NCBI GenBank assembly: GCA_963924555.1
Contig: OZ004592.1
Span: 2,790,001 to 2,854,000 of the forward strand
Length of the DNA: 64,000 nt
From: Crambe crambe
Taxonomy: Eukaryota; Porifera; Demospongiae; Poecilosclerida; Crambeidae
Direction: 5' to 3'
The notes below the pieces were generated by a model that had not been told where the DNA came from, searched no databases, and saw nothing but the letters and a program-made list of their open reading frames with translations. The position numbers and the translations under genes are program-made. Below, piece after piece: positions 36,054-49,958 of this stretch (position 1 is the stretch's first letter; every line of letters starts with the position of its first letter).

Positions 36054-37551
36054 CTTATGCCAAGGGTTCACTTTGTCCAATTCTGCACATGCTCAGTATT
36101 AAAATTAGCTATGTGGTATGTTTTAACCATCTGCAGAGTAACCAGCCCTGCCCCCAATTTCACTGACATGTGACTTCAGCATGCATGGGCTGATAATGAA
36201 TGGCCTACTGATTCTAATTATTGCATGATGTGCTTCCCAGTTTGACTGCACGTCCAATCTAACTGGCCAATATTTTGTCCTGAATAATTAGGACATTTGG
36301 CCAGAAAATGTCCTGTGATAGCTCTGTTTGCACCTCTGACACATTTTCCAAATACTTAGCCAGCTGTATTAATGATGGAAACTCTTGTGTCAGGATCAAC
36401 ATAAGAACTCCATACCTCACATTAATGCTAGCTTCAAAGCATTTTTGTGTCTTTTACTCCATAATAATGAAGTAGTTAGTCCTTGTGTAGCCATTAATAA
36501 TGCCTTAAAAAGTAGTCATCCATGTGGTGCACAAAGGTGGCAGAAAAAACAAACATTCACAACTTTTACCAACTTTGCAAAGCATGACACAGAATTTTCA
36601 TTAGCGTCTCCATTCACATACTTGAGCACATATTATGCAATGAGATAGATCAATGTGATCAATCGTAAGCCATATTGAAAGTAGTCTGAAAATGACTTCC
36701 TGTTCTCCTAAGCCAAGCCAAGTATTTATACTGGTTAGCTGTGATAAATAATTAATGCTTGGGGCTATTTGATAGTAGTGTAGTTTCCTTCACATTATAT
36801 TTATAATGTTCCAATCCCATACAGCATTGTAGTAATACTGAGTCAACATGCCACACACACATATGCACAGTAAAAGGTGTAATGTGCACATGATTATCAC
36901 ATGTTCAGCTCCTTTGGAATTTAACAGCTGCTACCTCAGTGCTTGATAGTGGTGTGGACAACAATACACATTTACTATGTATGGTAGCAGTTGTTCTCAC
37001 TGATTATGATTGTGGTGTGTGAAAGGACCTGTAGTGTGGGAAACTTCCTAGTTCCTTTTTGGTGGTCAAATCCTTCGTCTTGTAAGAGAATACTCTTGCT
37101 GGTGTCTTGTAAGGAGAATACTTTTGCTGGGCTCTAAGTTAATCTCAGCAAAAAATTTAATTCCTGTACCCTTCCCTTTTTCACTCCACCACTATCTTTT
37201 TCAGCCATAAAATTAAGATTAACTCAGCCATTGAAAGAAGACCCCTCCCCTCCTCCTCCCTCCCCCTCCACCCCCTCCACCCCCTTCCACCCAAGAGCCC
37301 TTTAATGCTGCATGAATTCATGGAAAATGACAAGTGACTTCTAGCTGCCAGAATAAGACTTAATCAGGTTATTTCAATAGCGAAGTCCACCTATATCTTT
37401 GAGCAAACTAGCTAAATAATATCCATGAGCAACCTACTAAACCACTAAATTTAGTATCAGTGTCCTTCCTTGAGGTAGAGCAGACATAATTATGATGTAT
37501 GTAGATGATATCATAAGCCATCAGGTGAGCAATCTTTAAGCAGAAAATGAT

Positions 37552-38501
37552 GGCTGTCTATAAAATCACTGGACTGGACTGGTGGACTTGATTACTGGAC
37601 TTGACTGACCTAAAAATAGGATTAGAGCTCAATATTCATGGTCTTGCAACTATTTTGCATGTGAGAAAGCTTGCTGTGATGTTTAAGAGTTCAAGACCAT
37701 TTCATTAACAGCTCAGGTTCGCAGTATAGTAATAGGATGAACCCTCTCTCTTGAACTTGGTGGAAGTAAGTTGCTAGCCAAACTATGGCTAAGCTTAATA
37801 TGCGTGAGGGGGACAAATCTTTTGAGGCAGCTTTGACACCTGCTTAAAATCTGATCAGTGCCAGATCTAAATGGGGGAGATAATGTTGATTGTGAAAGCA
37901 CGTTGGGGGAAGAAGAAAAAAATACTCCCTGTGACTTGCCGTTACCCCCCCCCCCCCCCCCCCCCCAAAAAAAAGAGTGCAACATGATGTACACAATAGA
38001 GTCCTTTGATTGACAACGTCAGGTATAGAAAATGCATTTATAGTGGTGTTATAATTATGTAATAATAGCCATGGTGCTTTTAACCACATAACTATGAGCT
38101 ACTGTGTAGAATATACCTGACATTCGACTCTATTGTGTCCCCACTTAAAATCAGTGCCAGATCTAACAGCTCATGTCACAGTAAACAGCCATTGGAAAGT
38201 TGGGGAAGCAGCTTTGTGCACACCATGCTGCACTTTTTTTTCTTTTTCTTTTTTTTGAGGGGGGGGGGGGTTTCGGCAAGTCACCAGGGAGTCTTCTTCC
38301 CCCAACCCCAACATTCAAGAAAAAATAGAGCTTTCACAATCACATTGTCTCCCACTTAATGAAATTGGTCTTGAACTAAACATCACAGCGAGCTTTCTCA
38401 CATGCAAAAATAAAAAAGACCATGAATATTGAGCTCTATTCCTTTAGGTCAGTCTAGTAATCCAGTCCAGTCCCAGTCCAGTCCAGTGATTATAGACAGC
38501 C
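37552..38501. repeat. 950-bp near-palindrome (foldback element)
   Basis: The left arm starts GGCTGTCTATAAAATCACTGG and the right arm ends CCAGTGATTATAGACAGCC. The arms match for several hundred bases in inverted orientation, including GAGCTCAATATTCATGGTC, GTGATGTTTAAGAGTTCAAG and CACAATAGAGTC with TGTCAGGTAT near the centre (about 38060). C22-A8 in the left arm (37945-37974) faces T-rich/G12 in the right arm. The right arm has an extra segment of about 70 bp (near 38150-38220). No coding sequence is present and no target-site duplication is evident. Confidence 0.75.
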
Positions 38502-38520
38502 CGGACAAATAAAGAAATTG

Positions 38521-38561
38521 ACCGGAAAGTGTCCTGTTACTGACTTTTATTATGAGCCCTG
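38521..38561. repeat. dispersed repeat, copy 1
   Basis: About 40 bp beginning ACCGGAAAGTGTCCTGT and ending TATTATGAGCCCTG; the same sequence, about 90% identical, recurs at 43317-43356. Related words occur near 36302. Confidence 0.65.
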
Positions 38562-39464
38562 CTAGCTGGAGCTGGTGGAGCAAATAATAGCATCAAAGTT
38601 TACTCTCCTGACAACCATTGGTAAACTGAGCATGCTCACCTTACAATGCTGATTCCCCTATACTGAATTGGTATTTGGGGTGGTGAATGCATGGACAGGT
38701 GAGAGAGTTTTCATAATTACATCCTGCAGCTGTTTAATCAAGTCTCACCTGACCAACTCCCAGACATAAAATAAAATCCTCACTGGAGGTGGGTCAGTCT
38801 CTAAGGATTGTGTGGTTACTATCAACTGTTCCCCACTTTCCCAATCGGCCCAAGATAGGGTTTCGGCTTATATATAGTTGCTCACATGTATGGGCGAGCA
38901 TGCATACAACATGTGAGCCTCTAGCAAGTACGTTTGCTATCAGTGACTGTAAGCTTAGCTGCATATGTATGGCATGGAACCAGAAAGAACGTTTGTCACA
39001 TTCTGAGTGCTGAGCAATGTCTGCTACTGCAACATTGAGTGCACCCTTTGAATTCAATATACTACATTCACTACAGATTTTACCCTGTGAAAAACACCAG
39101 TTATATTCACATATACGTCAAGTATTAACATTTCATGAGTTGCATAATAAGATTTCCATGATCTTATTCATGGCAAAATTGCACAATCCAGCATTGACAA
39201 TTACTCTTAATACACACACACCAACTTATTGAACCTCTCCTCCCGAAGCAATCACTTTGCCTATAGGGCTTCTTTCTGGGTTGGCAAAGTTTGTATAGCA
39301 GAAACTGTTGGTGATGCTACATAGGCTTCTATGGGTTTGTGGTTCTTTAGTAACGACAACAAATCACTTTACTGGAACATAATGTTGGTCTACAGTAGCA
39401 GGAGGGTGAAGTTACAACTATGCCAGCTGAGTTACCACAATATCATTCTGGGCATGAGTGTTTT

Positions 39465-39512
39465 TGTTAGTTTGTTTGTTTGTTTGTTTGTTTGTTTGTT
39501 TGTTTGTTTGTT
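39465..39512. repeat. (TTTG)n microsatellite
   Basis: About twelve TTTG units. A shorter array of the same motif lies at 61031-61055. Confidence 0.9.
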
Positions 39513-42022
39513 TCTGTTTGTTTTTCTGGGGAGAACACTCTGTGAAGGAAGGACTTTAGCAATGTATGATGAGTACAAGTGACCCACGTGTGTTTACAGT
39601 TAGCAATAAAAGTTTGGGCTGGATGGCCAATCCCACTTCTATTGTAATGAACTATTGGTTAGTGGAAAAGTCACCAGATCTAAGATCAGTCACCCGATTC
39701 TCTTACCATTTATAGAATTTACAGTCCTTTTGAGTTTGGCTGCTCCAGACTCGTTAAAAACCACCAAGTCTTATAGAAATCAGGTGCATTTGTACCACAT
39801 TAAATGACCAGGAATTTTTTTCTGCAGCAGGTCATACATCCACTTGTACCAAAATCAAAGCTCATATCAGATAATGATTCCTGGAATTCTCAGCCTCCTG
39901 GAATTCTCAGCCGCCTGCAAAGCTGCACATGGATGCAGAATAAGTGGTATAATGCAAGAAACACCTGCAGGCTGCACGTGGGCAAGTGGTATTATTATGC
40001 AAGAAACACCAATTAAGGCAGTTATGGCAGGCACGCAAGGATACGCATTTCTCCTAAACATGGCATGCATTATAGCCACAGTGCAAAATAAGTACAGAAG
40101 GTGATATTTCTGATCTCCAGCATGCATGGCAATAGCAAGTCATTGATCAACATAATAATATGCACATAAAGAATGAATGCATGGCCATCCAATTATTTCA
40201 TGGTGTCCTTACTTTTACCACTTGCATTGGACTAGAATATTTTATCACTGTCTAGCTATTTTTTTACAGTAGCACACATTTAAGCCACATAGTCATGTAT
40301 GACATGTCATGGGACAGAAACCTTAATCAGATTAGCTATTTAGCATTGGCTAATATCAGGCTATTATATCCTGATGTGATAAAGAGTTGGGCTATTCAGG
40401 AATACCCACTGTACATGCATATTACATGTATACAATTCCACTAGCTTATAACGATTTCCTCCTCATAAATAACAAGAAGTGCAAGAGGTAGAGCTTTGTA
40501 TCTACCTTGCATAATGGGGAGAAGTGGTGCCCCACCTAATCTTTAAATTTGAATGTGTATGAGCCTGGATAGGATACAAAAAGGCTTTTTTTAAATTGTC
40601 CTATACCTTCCTTTGTGCGTATTCACATAACACACGAGCATCATGCATTATTTGTGGAGTTTCTCGGCAAGACCTCATCACACCACACGCATCATGGTTT
40701 GTAGAGGCTCGGAATGACTGCATTGCGCACAATCTGAGGTCATCTACGTAGTCTCCCAGTGACCTTTCTGGACATCTGGTATACTACACTATATCTACCA
40801 GAATATGCCATGCTCCACTAAACTTCCTCATTGATTCCTTTCGTGGAACTGATATCACACAGAAAGATAGGTACCTATGATTTCAACTTGCCCAGTGTTA
40901 TCAGACAGCTTATTCTACATCAATCAATGTAACCACGATATGTGTCTACTGGATGAACCAAACGGCAGCACATCACTCTTGCATGATAATTATCCATTCT
41001 CTCTCTCTCTCTCTCTCTCTGCTCCAATGAAGTTGCTAAAGAGGGATTACTATCTAAATTTGCAGGATTCATCTGCATCATAACGATGAAACTAGGAATC
41101 AAAGGAAGTGAGAAGAAAACCACTTCAAGATTCTACCATTGCAAGTAGCAATTTGAAAGTGCTGTGTTGGAGAAGAAGTGCAAACAGCTTGCAAATAACT
41201 GATGGACAAAGTAACGAAAATTACTACATTGTTGTAAAATTATAGATGGCGATGATAAAGAGATTATGCATGCAGCATACTTTTCCCTTTGTAATGTATT
41301 TCTTTAAAGGATTGTGTTCTTTATTCCAACCTCTCAGATGCTCTAGAGTTGGACAGCTATAGGCCAGCTGGAATCTGTTGTTAGTGAAGAAGGAAAAAGA
41401 ACTGCAAGACCAGATGAATTACCTGTTGATTAGCTGTTGGCATAATGGAAAAGGTGACCTTATATAGCTACACCATGCAGGAAATCATTACTGGTTTTTG
41501 GAAAACTGTCAAAAAATGTAGTGGCATGTACTTGTCAGAGATTGGTAAAGATCTAAAATAACATAGTGGGTTCTAAAGTTCCTAAGATCTTTTGATCTTC
41601 CCAGGTAACTGGCAGACTTTATGTACACACCAGCTGGTTAATAATCATCAAATATTGCTATCCTTCACTCTACTAATGTCACCACTATCATTGTGGTACT
41701 TTTATACTTCACCAGCAAGTAAAACAATCATTTTTATTCATCCACCTGCAGTTGAAAGAGATTGAGAAACATAGAGGGCAGTGTTAGAATTATCTTGACA
41801 AGTCATGGAAGAGTTGAAAAAGCTATTCCAAACCTCCCAACCTGGTTCATCAAGTCAGTCTTCCTTCTCTTGGGAGAGGATGACCTCATGGTCTACGACC
41901 CAAGTCAGGCATGAAAACAATGATATAACCTCCTCCCCCTCCTGCACTCTAGGGACAGTCAGAAAAAGGTTTGTGAATATAACCTGAACTTCTCGATACA
42001 AACACTTCTAGTAGGACCAGCG

Positions 42023-42170
42023 TGTCCTGATTACAGGTGTCCCAATAGAGTGTCCTGATTACAGGTGTCCCAATAGAGTGTCCTGATTACAGAGGTGTCC
42101 CAATAGAGTGTCCTGGTTACAGGTGTCCCGATAGTGTCCTGATTACAGAGGTGTCCTGATGGTTTCCTGA
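42023..42170. repeat. 30-bp minisatellite, about five units
   Basis: Units built on TGTCCTGATTACAGGTGTCC and CAATAGAG, with ind­els of two to four bases between copies. It is non-coding as far as can be seen, since every frame has stops or no start. Confidence 0.85.
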
Positions 42171-43058
42171 TTTTATTGTTACAGTGGGACACTTAAGAGA
42201 GTTTGCATTTCAGAGAGTCCACTTTGAGGGTTTCACTGGACCAAAGTACTGTAATTTGCTTTTATTTCCGTTGTTAAAATATTTTTGTACCCACAAAAAT
42301 CATTTACAACGAAATGTGTAATTAGTATTAGAGCTTATCACAAGCTAGCTGTATGAAATTAATTACACAAATGTATTGTGATCAGTTTTGTAATTTGTTC
42401 CAACCTGAAATGCAGAGTGATGACCTGCTCAACACCTCCAACAGGGCTCTCATCAAAAAAGGAGGACTACACTTCTGTTCAGGACACCAGCCTGCATAAT
42501 TGAAGTCTTTGCCATGCAGCAGACCATCAGGAGCCCATGCTAAATTATAGGCCAAATGAAGAAGTGCAGGGAAAGAACAAGAATCCAGTCGGATTAGAGA
42601 TCTTGTCCTCATGATTACTGTGTCATTTTATTACATCATGGAGTCAATCATAAACTCCTCTTTCACTAATAGGAGCAAAATTATTTATTTATCATTCTTA
42701 GATATTTGATTTCCCATATACAACAGCAAACTGATCACTAATCACATTACCCTTACCTCTCCCAATATAGATTTGTCACAGAAGGGAACATATAGTTCTG
42801 TCATAGCCTCATATAAAAAGCAGACTGATCACTCAATTCTCAATCATAATTTATTTTTAAATGTACAAAAATGCATACCTGATACTTCCAACCACTGATT
42901 TGCTGTAGAGTGAAGAGCACAGTGGTTGTTTCAGTTTAAAAAAAGTGCAGAGAGATGAAATAAATTAGGTTTACCGAACAAACAAAAATAATCCTGTTGC
43001 ATGTATATATAAATAGTAATTCATACACAAACACACACACACACACATAGAAAGTGTT

Positions 43059-46000
43059 TCATTCCTTTTTTTGAGGTACTACCTTTACAATGACAACAAT
43101 AATAATGATAAGTATCACCAAGACAATTGCTCCCACAATTGTGCCAATGACACACATCAACTTGCGTGAACATCTCTGAAAAAAATAATAGTATGCTCAT
43201 AATGAAATGTCACACTAGTTGATATAAGAGATTGTATCAGTTTTGGGGGGAATAATTATATAAACCAGCATTACTCATTCCCCAACTGCAGTGACTGTCT
43301 AGCTCTCCATATAAGCACCGGAAAATGTCCTGTGACTGACTGTTATTATGAGCCCTGTCTACGTAGCTACTCTACTTGGGAAGATGCAATGGAGTGATTG
43401 ATCTTTGTATAGAATCCAGCTAGTGCTTTAAGTTATGCATGCTACTGTTACATACATACAGTGACACATGCATATCACATGACATTGTGCAGTTCACTTT
43501 GATTTCCCAATCACAGGATCAATCTCTAATTGCACCACCCTAGTAAAATGATCTGCAAATACACATGTAGCTCTTTCTCACCTTTAACCTGACACCTTTC
43601 TCTAATTGCTGGTTGCCCTGGACAACATCAGTACAAGCATCCTCTACATTCCTTTCAATATGATCTATATGAATTAATTCCATCAACACATGACAGGCTG
43701 GAACACAAGAGGAAACCCAAAGACCAACCTCATTCTGAGGGGGCTTTAACATAAATAGTTACTGGTCACTTGGCCAAATAGCTAACCCCCTTTCGAGTAT
43801 TTTACTTGTTAATTTGTTAGTTCTTATTATTGTTTTGCTAGCCATGCACTGCACGTACCTATCTGTTCACCCTGATCTGCTACCAAGTTGGTAATGTCCC
43901 TCATAATGTCATTCAGGGCACCAATCTCGTTCTAAACCACAAGAGATAACACAGCATTATCACATACCGTAAGATTGTTATACAGTTACTAAACATTTTT
44001 GCACCATGCACCAAGTGTATAAACATTGCAACCTTGTTGTCCTGTCTCATATCAATAGATATATAAACATTGCAACCTTGTTGTCCAGTCTCATATCAAA
44101 TAAACATTCCGTGTTCACTACACATGTATGCATTTTATGTCCTGCCACAAGTAATCATAATAATAAGCAGCCTGTATGGGAAAATATATTTTAACACAAC
44201 CACTAGAATGCCACGTTTATCAGTATCTTCACTTCAACCCCTACCCAACTCAGGACCTACCCTCATTGGGAGTAGTAATCTAATTAATTGAATTCAGAAT
44301 TCAAGTAAGTTTATATAGCCACATGTAAGTAGGGATAGCTCAACTTTCTCCCCAAGAGATGTGAAAATTTGATGCTATACTCCAGCTCAGGTTCCCAATA
44401 TAGAAACTGTTTCAGCATGCCAACACACATACGTACATGGAGCTCAAAGGTCAAAGTAGACCATGGCATTTTAGATGGCTTGACCTTGGCCGTGATTAGT
44501 GTGTATGCTCACTTCAGCTTACTCTACATGTACATCATGGGTCATTCCTTTGGGTTCCATATCCTAACTGATTTTCAGGTATCAGAAAAATACCCACAAT
44601 ACACCTTCTGTGCTGTAGTTACTAGATCCCCTAACCATGACACCCTGCAGATCCCTTAGCCGCCCCCCCCCCCAATTCTGTAATCAATACCCTTAACCCC
44701 TCAGTCTATAATATGCCCAGATTCCCTAGCATAGGCCCCCTGCTGCAATACTCATCATACCCAACCCCTAGCTGTGATACACATAACCCACTGTGAATAT
44801 ACCCATAACCCTTACTTATCTATAACCCCACCCCCAGCCGTAGGTACACACCTCACTGTCACCGCCCCCAGCTGCATGTATAATCCCCAGCCAGCTATGA
44901 TACATGACCCCCCAGGTCTTATCCAATAATTATGGTGTGCATCATTTTGAAGCAAAAAATAATAATTAACACACAGGTGCACAAATTTGTTGCATGATTA
45001 GTAGCCTGAAAAAGGTGTTGTTTCTTTGATGTGATGATGAATACCATCCCATTTTCCAAAGGTTGCACATGACAAAAAAGGCTCTAAACTGCTTAGAGGA
45101 GGTGCAATTACTTTGACCACAAGAGAAATACTCAAACACCTCTAACAAAAGATCAGAGGTCCAAATACACCCTACAATGGAGCATGCCCCTACTAATTAC
45201 TCAATCTTCCTATCCATAAATAATCATGAAGGATGCCATGGATTGGTATAAATTAATTACGAATTTGAGTATGTTCTGTGATGGTGTACACCCATCTGGA
45301 AAAATGCAAGAGGATAACCCACCATTTAAAACATCCCATCTACTATAACAGGAATCAGATGTGGTGGTTGCCATGGTGTGTAGACTCAGACTGTAAGCAT
45401 GCAGTGTGTCCTGAGCTGACTGCAGCACACTCTATGTAAGTCATCACTAAGACTTCCCCACAACTACCCTACCTTGCCTTCTAGAAGATATATGATGAAC
45501 TCACATCTAATTGTTCCATTCTCTCTGCTCTTTGTTCCATATAAGCTGTATCATCGGACACTACCACTTGTTGTTGTTCCTGCTGCTGCCCCTGTGGCTG
45601 CTCAGACCGTCCCCCTCTAATTAGTCTAGCCCTGTCACCATCATCATTCACTTCAGCTGTGTCCTAGTACATCAGAAAAAAACAATTCACAGACTATACA
45701 AGACCAGCCATTGCAGCAATAACTCTGTGGTGTTCTTATGGTCAAAATTCAATAAGTGTGCAAGGTCAAATCCAATTTCAGAAATGTCTGAGTACATTTT
45801 GATTGGCCAGCATGCCTTATTCTCACACTTCTGGGAAGCAATATACACCACAAGGGAGGCTCCTCCATGTGAGCTCCAGCCAGCAATGAAATGATATTGA
45901 CAAATCTATGTATGCTGTCTAATTACAGTTATACAATGTAGTTCACTTTCCAATACACTTACAGAGAGAGTTATAGAAGCAGAAAGAGGAGTCTTAGACC

Positions 46001-49000
46001 TGAATGGATCTCCTGCATCTTCCATGGCCCTCAAAACTCTCTGAGATGCTTCCTGGAACTCATCAACAGCTGAAGTTATTGACTGACGAAGTGACTGCAC
46101 CGCTAATCCCTGTCCCCTCTGTTTGGAGAGAGAGAGAGAGAGAGGTGTCAGTGACTATGCCACTAACCTTTGACCCATCTGCAGAGGGAAGGCCCACTGA
46201 GCCAATATTATGACTCGTACATACATACGTGAATAGTCCATGTGGTCTGGGACAGTCAGTACATTTGTGTTGCGTATGTTATTACCAACACAAACACAGT
46301 AAGTACATCCAGCTACTATGACTAACAGAAGCCACTTCACAACCACAGACAGTCACATCACGAAGCAACAAAATATTGACACTTTACGTATGGAAGTATA
46401 CTTCAACAGGCCTGCAGTCTATGGTATCCCTCAGTTCCCACAGGATGTTGGTATTAGTGGCATGCCTACCAAGAAATTTTTTGCACATACACAAAATCCC
46501 ATGCCATATGGTATGATTTAATATTTTACAAAATTCCATTTTTTTCAAAAACCACAAAATATTTTCCCCAACAAAATGTAAGCTTCGCCATAAACAAAGA
46601 TATCCAGCAGGGCTCATACAACAGCCTGTCATCTGATCAAACTTCCAACCGTAGGCTGAGTTGTGAGGACAAAATGTGAAATGAGAAAAAGTTTATCATG
46701 GTGACTTTACTGGAGGGTTGAATAGTATTATTGATATAATTGGCCTGGCATAATTTTTTTGTGATTGGTCTCGTCACACTTTCAAGATTTATATTTAGCC
46801 CTGTCCAGTACCCTATAACTCGTAATCATTTAGCCATTTAGCTCTGTTATCACATAATTAACATGTGGGGGATTTCAAGATCTCACATCATTTGACTCTT
46901 TGGATATGTTGACCAGCTGTACAATCAAGGACTTCACAGTCTGGATTTTATTCAGGGTTTTCCTCAAGATGTTCTGCCTGTATGTAGATAATGCTCTGAT
47001 AATAACTATTGAAAGCTAGGAACATTTTGATTGGTCATTTGGTCAGATATCCATTACCCCAGAAAATGACCAGTGAGAAGCAGCTAGCTACGATGGAATT
47101 CTTCAACATGAACATAAAACCTCTACATATAAATCAATGCCATCTCTCTCTTCGTGTCCACCATGGCATAGTGTTGCAGGTAACAAAAACTGCAGATTTA
47201 GGCTCCTACATTATGTCTATACACTACCAATGGAAACAAACACTGAGTTGCATGCTGCTGCTTCGAGGATAGCACACTCTTAAAAGAATCCTATCACATG
47301 TTTACTTACAAGTTTCCCCGAAAATCTTCTGTATCTGAAGGAGTTCCAATTCTGTTCTCTTGTTGGTGTAGCTTTTGAGCTGCATAGGAAAGACACAAAT
47401 GTGTCAAGTTATCTTATAACAAGACACTTTAAGAGGACCTAAAACCCCAAAAGGCCTCATGCAGAATCCCGAATGGAACAAGGGTCCCTCATTTGGATCA
47501 CCAAGCATCATACCTCCACCCCAAGGGACAATATACAGGGTGTATTATCAGAACTTACATGAAATTGTACCTACTCTGACCAATAAATTAGGGTTCCTGT
47601 ACATAATTCTGCAGGTCATTGTAAGTTCTGTATAATAGCAATGTCTTTTACTGCCCCACTCCCCAAACACAGACTCATTAGGCAATATTAGTGATCACTT
47701 GCCACTAATCAATACAGAAATCACAAGCATGTGTCACTGATACAAACAACATGCACCCAATTATAGTGCTAAACACTCCACAAGTGACACTGGTAGGAAT
47801 TTATAACATTGGGAGGGCTAGGACATTAGCCAGCTGGTGGCAACACACACTAGTCCAAACAGTACAGACATGTTTCAGTTTTGGGGATCTTGATTGGTAG
47901 AATGTTTCTGGGGATAGTCCATGCGATTAGGGGAAAGTGTGGTGGGAATACACTTTCCTTCCCCTTTGAAGCAAGTCATTACAATTGTCTACATGCATGT
48001 ATAATGAGCATGCCTTTCATGAAATAATCCATTTTCCTTTGGCCACACCCATTGATGTTATGCAGTCAGTGGGTATGAGATAGAGCCAAACTAGTGATGG
48101 GTGACGACCAAATTGCTAATTGGTAACCAAAAAATGGCCACTATCGACCAGAGTAGGCAAAACCCTGCATGCCCTGAAGTAAAATACTGTGTCCACAATT
48201 CTATTTCTCCTGTAATTTCTATTCAGAACCGAGTGTCAACTTTAACGCAATACCAGTTTTCAATCACCCTTCCAACAGCATGTTCTACTTGCTAAATGCA
48301 TGTACATAAACACAACCTCTCATTTTAACATTACCGAAGTTACTCTTAGGAACCAAAGACATTTAGAACTATTACCACTGTACCATTGTAGCTTCTATAT
48401 GGAAGCACAACTTACAAACAGTCTACACCATTAACAACCTTGCTTATCCACAAACTACTTGGTACTACAGCACCTCATAGCAATCACTATTACATATGTG
48501 GTTCTTGGGACAACCCTGAATGTGCTCCACACGAAATATCAGGCTGATAAGATGAAGGCACATACATAGACTCCCAACTTCAGAAGCATATTGGCTCACT
48601 ACTAAGGTATGTTCATTTAGCATATGGGTCAGTGAGTGTTTGTACACTGGTCAGGTCACAGAGATGATGCACTTTATGCAGGCAGCAATCAAGCCAACGA
48701 TTTTCTTGCTGTACCAATATCCTCTAATTATGTGTAGCTACTATTTCATGGAAATGTCAGCTTCTTCTAGATAGTATCTAGCTACTGGTTCCTCCACAGG
48801 CCATGTTAACATAGACCTAGGGTTTTAAAAGCATGCCTTCCATGATAAGCCACTGGCCTTTTATAATTATTCTTCTTCTTTTCTCATTAGCTACAGCAGC
48901 TATGGATCAAATGCCTCCACTGTACGTGGAGAACCCTGGGATCAATTATTATGCAAGAGTATATGTGATGACCCTTACCATGCCAGCTATAAGTACCTGG

Positions 49001-49958
49001 TAAAGGGTCTACATCTTTATACTTGTACACTGCTTAATTAAACAAATGAGCCATTCCCAGTCCCCCGAAGTGACACTCACATAATATTGTCAGCATTCCT
49101 TTCCACAAAGGTTAACATCATTTGCATCTTGCCACCAGACCTCTATAACAGGCACTAGCATATGTATAACCTATTCACTCTTCAATAAAATGAAGAAATA
49201 AAAACTGGCTGAACAGAGAAAACACTGTCAAAACTTCCATTTGATAACCTTATGCTTTGCTAGAGTGACAGGTATGTTTGATCCACAACATGCAGAGATT
49301 GATACAGAATTGGAAGCTGGCATTTTAGATCCCAAAGCAGAACTTGAATGGAATATAATAGCTGGGAGGTAATTTTGAGTGGGACATTCTTGGGAGAAGA
49401 AATTTGACTTCTTAATAACTTACTACTTTGTTTTATTTCCATCACAAGGTTACCGGCTCTCTCCTTCAAGGATAAAAATTCACCATCTATAGAGAGGTAC
49501 CATTCATGCATAGTACATACAGGTTTGTAAATAAATTAAATTATAGTAGGCTTGGAATGGTGCTCTAAATAAAATTTATATACTATAACTTGATAGTGCA
49601 ATTTGGGTCCGACAATACAGGGTATGGCATGCCCAACTGGTTGCATGTCCAAGCCCTGATAGTAAGTCATGCCATAACAGAACCAACATGGAGGTAGTGG
49701 TCACTTATTGTGTAAGTGTATCCAGTGTTTAAGATACTCTCTTGGGAAAGGTGAGCATCATGCCAGAGGTGCATATCAAAGATTCACAACAGAGCTAAAA
49801 TCACCAGGAAAGGATGGAAACCGTACAGTTTGCCATCCAGCTAGCTACCTAGACAATAAATTTGGCTCTCCTGAACTGCACTTACCAGAACTAAAACCCC
49901 TACTGTGTCCTGATAGGGTCCCATAGTCCGCAGTGTCACCTCCAAAACGACTGGCCAT
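43059..49958 (-). CDS. STX: syntaxin 7/12-like Qa-SNARE
   Basis: Endosomal-type t-SNARE for membrane fusion. Nine exons: 49958-49886, 49486-49424, 47379-47310, 46977-46887, 46118-45963, 45663-45505, 43931-43859, 43664-43582, 43175-43059; 885 nt, 294 residues, phases all consistent. It begins MASRFGGDTADYGTLSG. Residues about 25-150 form the Habc helices, with IGTPSDTEDFR matching the STX7/12 IGTKSDTEDLR segment and LRQSITSAVDEFQ in helix c. A Gln-rich linker (QPQGQQQEQQQ) precedes the SNARE motif (about 190-255), which has the zero-layer Gln224 in LVADQGEQIDHIERNV. A C-terminal anchor (about 263-285, IGTIVGAIVLVILIIIIVVI) follows RCSRK; the tail is VVPQKKE. STX7 versus STX12 cannot be separated. 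A minus-strand AATAAA lies at 42850-42855. Confidence 0.9.
43317..43356. repeat. dispersed repeat, copy 2
   Basis: ACCGGAAAATGTCCTGTGAC to TATTATGAGCCCTG, matching 38521-38561; located in the last large intron of the syntaxin gene. Confidence 0.65.
44018..44100. repeat. 44-bp tandem duplication
   Basis: TATAAACATTGCAACCTTGT followed by TGTCC and TCTCATATCAA occurs at 44018-44056 and again at 44062-44100, in a syntaxin intron. Further along the same intron, 44630-44910 is a degenerate C-rich array (ACCC/CCCTA-like words, C12 at 44663). Confidence 0.8.
46124..46143 (-). repeat. (CT)n microsatellite forming a splice-site pyrimidine tract
   Basis: On the minus strand the CT array runs directly into CCAAACAG, the acceptor of syntaxin exon 5 (exon starts 46118). 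Array length could therefore influence splicing. Confidence 0.7.

Larger units (their letters stand above)
36054..43058. other. 7-kb gene-poor, repeat-rich region
   Basis: No exon could be supported on either strand. It holds the near-palindrome at 37552-38501, two members of a short dispersed repeat, a TTTG microsatellite, a CT microsatellite (40998-41021), a 30-bp minisatellite and C-rich/pyrimidine tracts near 37250. The open frames at 38794-39057 and 42382-42612 (minus) and 41805-41987 (plus) have no recognisable content. Confidence 0.5.

Noticed and set aside
38794..39057. Overlapping open frames on both strands
   Set aside because: No ATG start on the minus frame, no recognisable motif, and equal openness on both strands; treated as chance.
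42382..42612. 76-codon minus-strand frame (ends SRSSLCISGWNKLQN)
   Set aside because: No similarity recognised and no supporting splice partner in frame.
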